Origin: Buxus sempervirens
Taxonomy: Eukaryota > Streptophyta > Magnoliopsida > Buxales > Buxaceae
Direction of reading: 5' to 3'
Assembly: GCA_947561395.2 (NCBI GenBank)
Contig: OX387193.1
Coordinates: 9,548,001 to 9,612,000, forward strand
DNA: 64,000 bases
Shown here: positions 1-10,000 of the stretch, piece by piece
Layout of the letters: every line of letters starts with the position of its first letter
Position numbering within the stretch: the first letter of the stretch is position 1
The notes under the pieces: model-generated
Databases searched by the model: none
Seen by the model: only the letters and a program-made list of their open reading frames with translations
Told to the model about the DNA's origin: nothing
Position numbers and translations under genes: made by a program

Positions 1-3000
1 GGCGTCGATGACATGGCATTAACTTCCACGCGGCAGCGTCCCATTGGAACGGCAGGATCAACTGCAGGTTAAGGTGACAGACGATGTGAACCCAAATTAG
101 CTACCATGGTTCGAGATTGTCAGCCGCCGGCATCCCACGGATGCTTAGGGTCTGCCACAGGGTCATAAGATCTCGTCCCCTTCTCGTATGGCCGTGAGAT
201 GCTGCCATGTTAAGCACCACAAGATCGGTGTTTTTTCAATGTTGTTAATATTAATTATAAGATACTACACATGACAGCATCTCCTGATCACAGCAAGAGC
301 CTATTTTGGTATACGTAGTAGAAAGTTTCATCTGGATTGATGATATGCCAACCATGACGTTTGCCTTGCAAACTGAATATGAGATGCTCCACGTGATAGA
401 AATCATAGCATCTTACTTAAATTGCATATATCACAGCAACAAGGGGCAGAAAACAGCATCATCCTCTTTTCCTTGCCTTCTCTATCCTGTCCTTTTTACA
501 TTAAATGTAATTAGCTGAGGTAGGATCTTACCATATGAAGCATCCTATGGATAGAATTCTTTGCCCCCCCCCCCCCAAAAAAGGAAAACCTTTTATATTT
601 TTAGAATTAGAAAAAGCAAAAATTTTCATGTAGCAGCATCTCAAGCAAATTGCGTGGTCCACTACAATAAAAGGCAAAGCAAATTGCATGGTCCACTACA
701 ATAAAAGGCAACCTATAAATATATGTGGCTTGGGTAGTACCATTGGCATTTGTCCATTGTACAAGAGACCCTAGTTCTTATTCTATGTTTTAGAAGGGGT
801 CCTCTGTCCTCTCCTTATATCATTCCCCATTGAGACAAATACATATACCCCTGAATTGGTAAGCTTAATTTTCCTTTAACATTTAAATTTCTTTTACCGA
901 ACTCAGAGCAATATCTTCATGAGCTCAATGCATGGGCTATATTTCCAAACATGAACCAGAAGTAACCAAGTGCCTTAAGATGGTTCGATTTTCAGCAACA
1001 TCACCATACTGTGGAGTCCAATTGAGATCCCCATCAAGCAATAGAATATCATAATCCAGCATCTTTTAAAACCCCACCAAAGCAACAATGCAAAATTCCT
1101 TCTACAATTCAAGAGCACCATTAAAAAAGCATTCATCCACAGCCCCACTTATATTTTAACTAGTGGCCTGAATCTGTTCTAAGTTTTCAAAAGTCCATGC
1201 CATGCCAGATGCCACCCACTCCACTTGTTAACTGCGCTCAACCTCTGTTTGTGGCTTCAAGACCTTAAATTCCTCCTCGGTCACAATTAAAAACAGTGGG
1301 AATCAATGAATCAATGCGTAGCTTTATGCTGTGTAAGCTCTTATGTGTCTCTATCACCCCAAATGGACAAAAGTTTCAAATGGTTAAGCACCCTACCTTG
1401 CCTCTACCTTTAAATTAGGTTATTGTGATCCAAGTGATCAATACATTATAAAAGTATAAAATAGGGTTTTCAAATAAAATATATAAAAGCCTAGCATAGA
1501 GTATGTAACTAACAGATAATGGAATGATAATGACATGATTTAAGATTCATTAAATTATAACTTACCAAACCCAAGTTTTTCGTAACAGATGAAGACAGGT
1601 TGTGGATAACCCAATCAGCACCCATCTTATTCTCTTAATGTAAGAAAATACTGTTTGATCCGAGCCACCATTGCCACCCCAATCTCATCGTCTGGGCTTT
1701 AAATCTAGCCCAACCCATCTGAAGCCCAGCAGCCCATACCACTTTTTATCTATATTTAATAGCAAAGTGCACTGGCAATACTACACGTCGTGGAAGGGAA
1801 TAGTTGCATAACCGACTATTGAGTTTGAAGAAAATTGAGTTATTTTTTTTACCATTGTATCATTTTATTAATGTATCTTCACCATGGTGTGTATGAGCCG
1901 TTATGGAAAGTCTTGCACTTTTGTTGGCGTAAATCTCAAGGGAGTGCATCGCATTATATATATTATAGATATATAAACCCTATTTTGATATAATAAAGCA
2001 TAGCTTAGAAGATAATTCCTAATCTTTTGATTGAGCTGGATAATTTTTATGGATATGTCTAAGATAAAGCAGTATACAATGATTTGTAGAAAGTAGATAT
2101 ATTAACATCATGACATATTTATAAAATCTTTTATTGTCGAAGTTTTATCACCCTATAGACCATGTATCTACAAAAAAATATTATTTTATCTAATGTTTAA
2201 ACTGATTTGAGGTTTCTTTTTTTGGTATACAGAATTAATCCTCATACCATACATCTATAAAATATATTTAATTTTAAAATAACAATTAAGCATTAATTTT
2301 CATGATAAATGATGAAATTATTTTTTTTTAAAAACTAAGGGTAAGCATGATTACAGGTGGCTAGAAATCTTAACTTGGTGATGTCTTAGAATACACATTT
2401 AGATTGGATTGGCCCAAACCCAGTCCAAACTCCAAAAAATAATAATAATAATAACACTTAGTTTGGATTCGGGCTCAATAATATTTGCTTTAGCATGGGC
2501 CAACTTGAGTGTAGGCCAACTAATTCAAAATTGGGCTGATCCTAAACTCCCAACCCGCCTAATTACAGCTCCCCTCGTCCCCTTTAAGGATGGATGGACC
2601 TCATTGTCAGTTTCCTTCAAAAGATGGTTACTCTGCGTCTACATTAATTTTTGGATAAGGTGCATCCTGATTCCCTAACCGACATTAATAGGTGCCCACC
2701 AAAGTCAGCAGACTCTGTTCTTCACTGGCAAGCATTTGGGCCCAGTGCAAATGTCAGTAAAACCAATTTGCGAAAGCCCTGGACAATCTCACTCTCCTTG
2801 AATTAATCATCTTCTTGCGAGATCCAGAGATGGCAGTATTGTGCCTTGGGCAGCAGTCCAAATCAGCTTCGCGGGCTCAAAGTTGTAAATTCTCAGTTGA
2901 CACAGGTTGCTAAAATTTTTGGGCTCGCGATATCTAGAAATATAGATTTCAGGCTTTGCAAAAATTCAAAGCAGTTCAAGAAATTTAGATTTTGAAAGGT

Positions 3001-3449
3001 TTCTTTTCTTGTGGTCCTAAAAGATTCGTTTATAGTGGGCGTTGGCTCACTAATCTGCGTTTTCTTACACGAAAACACAAATAGAAGTCCATATAAAACT
3101 GTAGAAACAAAGATTATTATTTTGGCCATACCTCATCACTTGCATTAGCTGGTTCACAACCTTATCTTCATTTTCACATCTTCAGTAACATATGTTTATA
3201 TAATGCGGGCTTCACGAGAACATGAAACCAATAGCCTTTAACCCTAATGGTGGCTTCAGTCGGCCATAACATGCCAAACCTGCCAACAAGAAACCCTTAG
3301 TTTTGTTTTGGGGGCAATTTTATATTTGCAGAGGTTTTAGCTTCACTAGACACTTAAATACGGATTACTGTTACATGCAGATGCAGGCTCATAAGCTTTT
3401 CTTCTCCTTAGAGAGAGAGAGAGAGAGAGAGCTATATACTTATCCAGCA
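1..3449. other. Intergenic stretch, no gene recognised
   Basis: No open frame here resembles a known protein, and the longest ones (under 90 codons) look random. Visible features are a 13-base C run at 564-576, a 33-34 bp direct duplication at 644-710, and AT-rich spacer sequence. A GA microsatellite at about 3411-3431 lies just before the HMA gene start and may be in its 5' leader. Confidence 0.6.
644..710. repeat. Two-copy 34-bp tandem repeat
   Basis: The unit AGCAAATTGCRTGGTCCACT plus ACAATAAAAGGCA occurs at about 644-676 and again at 678-710, with one base difference. It is a local duplication of no evident function. Confidence 0.8.
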
Positions 3450-3941
3450 ATGGAGGCCGTAACAAAGCAAGCTCTAAGAATTGCAGAAAATCTAACTGTT
3501 CCCAGAGTAAGTTTGCTAAAATATTGTTAGTCGTACTTACTTGGCTGCTCTTCCTCTCTCTCTCTCTCTCTCTTTTACACAGGTAATCGTAATTGATTTG
3601 ATTTCCTCAGTTTCAGGTGATCGTGATGAGGGCTAACATGGGCTGCATCCACTGCCGGCAGAGAGTTTCCCAAGCCATTTCCAAGATGAACGGTGAGTAT
3701 ATGCCCTGATCGCGGTTTGTTTTCACTTGACCAGTTCAGCTTCCTGCAAACTACTCAATTCAATTCATCAGATAGAGAAGCACCAAATGTGAAATTAGAA
3801 TTTGATTTTAATCTGACTACTACAGAACAATGATTCCCTCAGACCAATTTTCTTTCTATTGGTTTCGCAGAGTTGCTCGAGCTCGTGGTCGATGTGCAAA
3901 ACGAGCAAGTGATCTTGAGAGGGTCAATGCGCACACGATGA
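3450..3941 (+). CDS. Small HMA-domain (heavy-metal-associated) protein, 3 exons
   Basis: Exons are 3450-3506, 3611-3692 and 3871-3941, giving 69 residues; all junctions are GT-AG and the phases agree. The product holds one HMA-like fold: strand VIVMRANMGC, the metal-site motif GCIHC (a CxxC), helix RQRVSQAISKMN, then strands LELVVDV and EQVILRGS. Proteins of this family bind soft metals such as copper or act as small metal chaperones. No C-terminal CaaX box is present, so it is not a typical isoprenylated HIPP. The second acceptor is a NAGNAG-like pair (CAG at 3610, CAG at 3616), so two residues, Phe-Gln, may be included or skipped. The start is the first ATG downstream of a GA-repeat leader. 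The exact subfamily is unknown. Its 3' end faces the heat-shock gene 360 bp away. Confidence 0.72.
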
Positions 3942-4300
3942 TTCCTCTCGCCAAAATTTCGCATTGTGAATCCAAGAAGAATGTATCTGCTCTGTTTTAC
4001 CGATACTAGTAAAATATCCAGAGGTTCGATGCCATTGTTTCTTCTTCTTTCTACCTTTAAATTCGAAAAAATCAAAGCCAGAGTAGACAAAAATCAAGTT
4101 TAAGAACTCAGATAAAATTGTTCGATTCAACTTAAAAGGCCCTACATGGCTGTTTACAATTACCACTCCTCATTCACATCACAACGACACCTAGAAACGC
4201 TAAAACCCTACTAAAACCCCAACGAAGTAACTACAAACAGAGTAAAAACAACGGAGCAGATCATCTGTACCAGAAGAAGACAATATCTTCAAAGACGAGA

Positions 4301-5049
4301 TCACTCGACGCTAACTTGGCGAACATCCTTTCTCTCTTCTTCTTTCACCTTAGGCACTATTACCTTCAACACTCCGTTCTTCATCTCTGCCTTGATCTCA
4401 TCAGTTTTGTAAATCTTCTCCGGAAGATCAATCCTACTGGTGTACCTCCGCCCACTCTCCTCGTCCTCCGACTCCTGAGTCCCTTCGCCCCTGATTATCA
4501 GTGTGTTCTGCTCCACCGTCACCTTCACGTCTTCTTTCCCAAGTCCAGGCATGTCGATCCTCAGATATAGAGCGTTCTCATCCTCCTTCGCATCCCATCC
4601 TCTCCTCGAACCAGCTGCTCCCATTCCTCTAGACGCTGACAGGAACGGATTATCCATTAACCGATCCATCATGTTCATTACCTGGCTCAGACTCGTAGGC
4701 ATCGACGGATTAAAAGGATCTAACACATCTTCACACCGATTATACAAGTTCAAATCAGAAACCTCAGAAAAAAAAATCAACTCGAAACCAATAGCATATC
4801 GTATCAAGCAGGATTTAGATAACAACTACCTGAGAAAACAGTGGTAGGAAAATCGCGACGTCGAGAGAGCGAGGTATCGCCACTGCGATCGATATCGACG
4901 CCACGATCTTCATCGTCGTATCTGCGCATCTGACTCTCGGTGTTGAAGGATCGAGACGCAGATGGAGCGACTGAGACTGCGCGGACCGGCTGGAGCAACT
5001 TGCCGAGCAGATTTGAAGCGGAGGCTCTCCTCAGAACAATTGAAGCCAT
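4301..5049 (-). CDS. HSP23.6: Mitochondrial small heat-shock protein (HSP20 family), 2 exons
   Basis: Exon 1 is 5049-4830 and exon 2 is 4728-4301, joined through a GT-AG intron of 101 bp; the product is 215 residues. The N-terminus ([17 protein letters not shown]) is rich in Arg, Ser and Ala, as in a mitochondrial presequence. The junction yields [11 protein letters not shown], matching the spacer seen in plant mitochondrial HSP22/23.6 proteins. The alpha-crystallin domain follows, with [20 protein letters not shown] and the closing strand motif [10 protein letters not shown]. Such proteins form oligomers that hold unfolding matrix proteins for HSP70 refolding. The single intron is typical of the organellar class. 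Heat induction is expected from the elements upstream at 5154-5250. The longer frame that begins inside the intron at 4825 is an artefact of reading intron sequence. Confidence 0.93.
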
Positions 5050-5153
5050 CTCGGAATCTCAAATTCAGAAAACGATAACGAAAGCTTGAACGATAGCTTG
5101 TGCTTGCTTGGATCGCTGCTTTCTTCTTTGATAGAAGGAAGAATAGGAGGATG

Positions 5154-5250
5154 TTTATATAGATAACGAGCTCAAGAGAGAAGCAGAAGATGGAGGGAGA
5201 TGGTTGCGGAAGCTTCGGGAGCTTGTGAGAGAGTTAGCGAAGGTTCTAGA
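5154..5250 (-). promoter_or_regulatory. Heat-shock promoter: TATA box and heat-shock elements
   Basis: Reading toward the HSP start at 5049, a TATATAAA box lies at 5154-5161. Behind it are two groups of alternating GAA/TTC units: GAAGCTTCGGGAGCTT at 5209-5224 and GAAGGTTCTAGA at 5239-5250. These match the nGAAnnTTCn heat-shock element bound by HSF trimers. Their order and spacing (about 50-95 bp beyond the TATA box) are those of plant heat-shock promoters. Confidence 0.8.
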
Positions 5251-7057
5251 GAGAAACGGATAGAAAAATCGGGACATGTAGAGCGAGTGGGTTAACGTTA
5301 AACCTCTAAATTAATCAGGTTTTATTGCTAAAACAAGTTGACAGAATAGGAAAATCCAATCTCGACCGATTTATGTTGAGACGAATAGGGCTTTGTCTTG
5401 GGGGCCAAGCAAAGGTAAAACGTGGACTGAAGGGATTCGAACCTTTATAACAGGGGCTTACATCCTTTGCACTTTTTCTATTCGAAGAGATGTTTATATG
5501 TGAAGTATCTAAACAAGTAAATCTCACATAAAGCATTTATAAGACGGAAAAAAATTAACGACTGCCATATGTTTCATGTGACGATATCTCGCACAAAGTG
5601 CAGGAAAAAAGTACAGAAGATTTATACCCATATTAGGGATTCCAATGTAGTAGGTCCGAGCATAGGCATATCAGCTAGAGCCATGATTTGCCAGTCCAAT
5701 TGTGTTTTATATGCAGAAATCAGCTTCATATATAGATGTGTATATACTTTATATAAATCATTGTCAGTTACAGCAAATCTTACAACCAACACTCCAACCG
5801 ATTTAGCCTCATCCCCAGTAGGTTTTGACAAATCTTAAACTTTCTTTATTCCTTGATGAGGGTTATGGTATACCAAACTTACTCCTAATCCTATCGAATT
5901 AGGATGGAATTGACTATGTTTACAATTTAGGACTTGCCAAACCTTGAGGCGCGTTTTACAAACCCTAACTTGCACAATGTGAGTTCACCTTGACTCAAAA
6001 TCAAAGCCACTCCAGATCTTTTTGATGGAAATCACATATATTAGATTAATCTATACTATTCGTAAAAGGAAGAAGGGGAATATTTCCCCCAGATTTTGAC
6101 CATCCTTTCTTTTTTTTTTTCCAACTATTGCCCTCCTAAACTAAAACAATCCGATACCATAATCATCCATAATAAAGGAAAGATAATACAAGCCACTCTA
6201 AATCTAATTGCAGTGTATTTAGGTCATATTCAACATCAACATATATAGTTTAGGCGCGAAAATATGCATAAGGTTGTATGAATTGTTGCAATAACTCTAG
6301 TTGACTGTTAGGAGACATCGAAGTATATATTTAATGCATTAAGATCCGATTTGGGGCGGGTTAGTGTCAGATTAGACTAAACCCTAACCCCATTAGGGCT
6401 TACCAAACCCAATGGCAGATTGGGGCCGGTTACCCGATTGACCAATCCGTTAACCACACCAATACGGATCAACTCAATTCACCTACCTGAGGAGTGGTCA
6501 GGTTAACAAAACACTCACCTGAGCAGGTTCAGGTACACCGTCCCACACAAGAAGATTCATTGATTTCATTCTATTTCCTACTACGAAAGAGAAAATAGGA
6601 GCAAACATGGCAAACAAGAGATCTTTATAACTGAAATCCAGAATTTCGGAGGATGAATTTAATTTTCTGCAGAAAGGATTAACCATGGATCGGTTCACAT
6701 AAAACGTGTGCCTTAATTTGTCTGTCCTATTGTCCTAAAGATGAGATTAAAATGTTGAAGTGAAAAAATGAGGAAAACCAAAAAGAATCTCTTACACAAA
6801 GCAGAGCCGGAAACGCTTCCTGGAGTTAGTCTTACAAGTCAACAAAACCCTCCCTGAGAATGTTTATAACGCCAAGGAGTCTGCTAACACAACTTAATCC
6901 CCCACCACTACAAAAAAAAAGGGAAAAAACTGATAACTAAAACAACTAAGAAAAGTACCATCCAAATTGTTGTTAGTTCCTCCTATTAAAATTTCTTTTT
7001 GTTAACAATAGAAAGATTTAATTAAATAAAAGGAGAGGATTAAGAACCGAAAGTTGG
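5251..7057. other. Intergenic stretch with a Helitron-like 5' end
   Basis: No gene is recognised. At 6050 a sequence beginning A|TCTATACTATTCGTAAAAG resembles the 5' end of the Helitron-like element at 45046, and similarity in the following CCAACTATTGCCCTCC segment runs to about 6170. No matching 3' hairpin was found, so it is probably a truncated copy. The stretch from about 6780 to 7057 is probably the 3' UTR of the VAP27 gene. Confidence 0.5.
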
Positions 7058-10000
7058 TTATGTCTTCCTCACGAGATACCCCAGAAGGATTCCAAGCAAG
7101 CCAATGAGCACAACATACAGGAAAGGAACACCACCACGGCCTTTTTTGCCTTCGCGCCTCAAGAGTTCCTGTAGAAAATCCATCAAAGTGATAAGATACT
7201 CCTAGAATGAATAATAATAAGGCGGCTCTTTATGATAAATTTTGCACGCATTGGCTCAACCATGTTGGAAATGAATCATATTCCTTTTCCTCTTTTGGCA
7301 ATAGATAGTTAATGCCTATATTTGGTACTTGAATATTATGTGCAGTTAGCGTTTACATGCATGATAGATGCGCATGAATGCAAATCTAGATTGCAATATA
7401 TTACTGTGCATATGTACAAATCATTTTGTCAGCATTCCATTTCATCTNNNNNNNNNNNNNNNNNNNNNNNNNNNNNNNNNNNNNNNNNNNNNNNNNNNNN
7501 NNNNNNNNNNNNNNNNNNNNNNNNNNNNNNNNNNNNNNNNNNNNNNNNNNNNNNNNNNNNNNNNNNNNNNNNNNNNNNNNNNNNNNNNNNNNNNNNNNNN
7601 NNNNNNNNNNNNNNNNNNNNNNNNNNNNNNNNNNNNNNNNNNNNNNNACCAGAAAAAATAAGGTAAAGACTAAGCATAACCAAAAGTATCTAGCAGTAGC
7701 AACAACAGAATAAGAGATAAAATAGAGTTGGTTTACATGTTTGGGTATGTAAAACAGAGATCTAAGGTGAGAGGGTGCAAGGGAATGTATGGATCTGAAA
7801 GGAGAGAAAAAGACCAAAAAGAATGCTGATTGTATTAGGAAAAAAAAATGAATGAAATATATAAACAGACACAGACAGACAGACGCGCACACGTACACTC
7901 CGCCCCCCCCCCCCCCCCCCCCCCCCCAACAACAACCAAAAAAAAAAAAAAAACACTGACTCAGTGTTGTCAATATAAGAACACACTGCAACTACTTTAC
8001 ATAGAGATGCTAATCAAGTCAATTGCTAGTCCATGAGAACTATGACACATTATGAACTTTCTGGTTTTTGAGTAGACCTTAGCCAAGCTGAGTTTGGTTT
8101 TGGGTTGATTCCAACCCAGGTCAAACTAAACCTAGTTGCGCCACAATAACCCCATAAAATCTAGCCAACTACAAGACAGCTGATCAAAGGAAATGACAAT
8201 AAAATCCAGGACAACACCAATATGAACAATATACATCCAGCCTTCAATAGAGAATTGGAAGGAAGCAGCTTTATTTTCAAATAGTCTCTCCATATACCCC
8301 AAAAGACAACAAGTGGGATCAATTTCCACATACAGGAGAGTTGAAACTTGTAAAAGAAGCCACTGACAAATAAACAAAATTATAGTCTTTGAAGGAGAAG
8401 ACCAAGAAACTCCAAGTTCTAGGGCACACTGTGAAACTTTGGAGCTACGCAGCCTACGCTTGGTAAAATTTTACTGGAAAAATTGATAAAATTTACTGTA
8501 AAAATTGATATCAAGATTTTTAAAACTCAATATCAGTACTTGTATTGTACCCCTCTGGTGCTGTTATTGGTACATACCAGCAGTAGATATGAATATTGCC
8601 TGGTACAGTCCGTACGAAAGGGCTCTTAAAAAGAAAGAAATTACTGGAAAATCCAAGAAATTTAAACTTCAAAATTTTCAAGTTTAACAAAAGACCTCAA
8701 CTAACAAAAACGCTTTCAGATGCTGGGCTTGTACAGGCATTGCATTAAGCAATTAAGTTAGTATAAGATTCGTAACAATGAAAACATAAATAACAATGAA
8801 CAATCTAATAAAAGCTTCATAAAGATGATTGTTGCAATAGCAACTATAAAGGCTTCTTTTTATTTTTTCCTTTTGTGTGTGGAAGAGGGTGTGGCATTGA
8901 TTGGGTGGAGAGGACAGAAAACAGTAGTATGAGATTTATCAAGCTGGAGAAAGTAACAAAACAATTAGCTCAATAAGATCATAACAAATATCATATTTAT
9001 TAAAAGAACCATGTATGCACATTCGTTAAGAAAAAACGAACTTTTCAAAATATTTATATAGCTTAATATTCAAATGAAGATTTAAGATGCATGGATTTAG
9101 TCCCAATCTACACATCTTTGCACACCACAAATTTTGGAACATTTTGACACATTTTTAAGTCCGTATGGTATAAAAATTGCAGTTTCATAATTGAATATTG
9201 TTGATCCAAATATTAACAATATACAGGTTTGGTTCATATTATAGACTTTATCAATTCCAGCCATCCAACTTTACCAATAAAAACACAAATTGTAACTAGA
9301 TGTTGCATGTAATACTCATTTCACAGCTTATATAATGAAGTAATCATCTTACCAATCTAAAAAAAATAAAAAACTGAATGTTGCAAAGACAATTCAAATT
9401 CAAGAACCGAAAAAGACATAGAAGACCTCACCTCTCCAGAACTGTCTTGAGGCTCAGCATAAGATCTTGAAACCTGTAACCACCACCATATAGGCATGTC
9501 ATCAGTCTGAATGTCTTAAACGACAATACAGAAAACAACAGTTTCTTCTTGGACAGAAGCATTGATACATCTCAAACTCCTAAGACAAAAATTGACAATA
9601 CTCCCAAATTCCAAAATGGAGATACTCACAGCTGTTTTTTTTTTTGTTTGATTAAATAAGTAAAATTTTGAATGTCTATTTAATTCTTACATGTAACCAA
9701 ACTATTTAATAACATTTTGGCTTGGAGAATGCCAAATTCTTGGAAGATGCACAATAGTATTTATATATTAGAAAAAAGCAAAGATTGGTTTGGAGAGTGC
9801 CAAAATTCTTGGAAGAGAAGTGCTATAGTATTTATATATTAGACCAAAGGAAAGATTCAAAAAGGCAAAGTATTTGTATCATTAATATAATGGTGCTAAA
9901 AGGCACAGTATTCATGGAATTAGTACCAATGATATAACGGTGTCAAATATATGTGTAGAAGGACTAAAAAAAACATGGTAAAGACTAAGCATAACCAAAA

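Noticed and set aside
4729..4825. ATG-initiated extension of the sHSP second exon
   Set aside because: This is intron sequence. The splice at 4830/4728 restores the family sequence FSDVLDPF.
7401..7991. Several open frames across 7.4-8.0 kb
   Set aside because: They run through the N gap and a poly-C tract, and none matches a protein.
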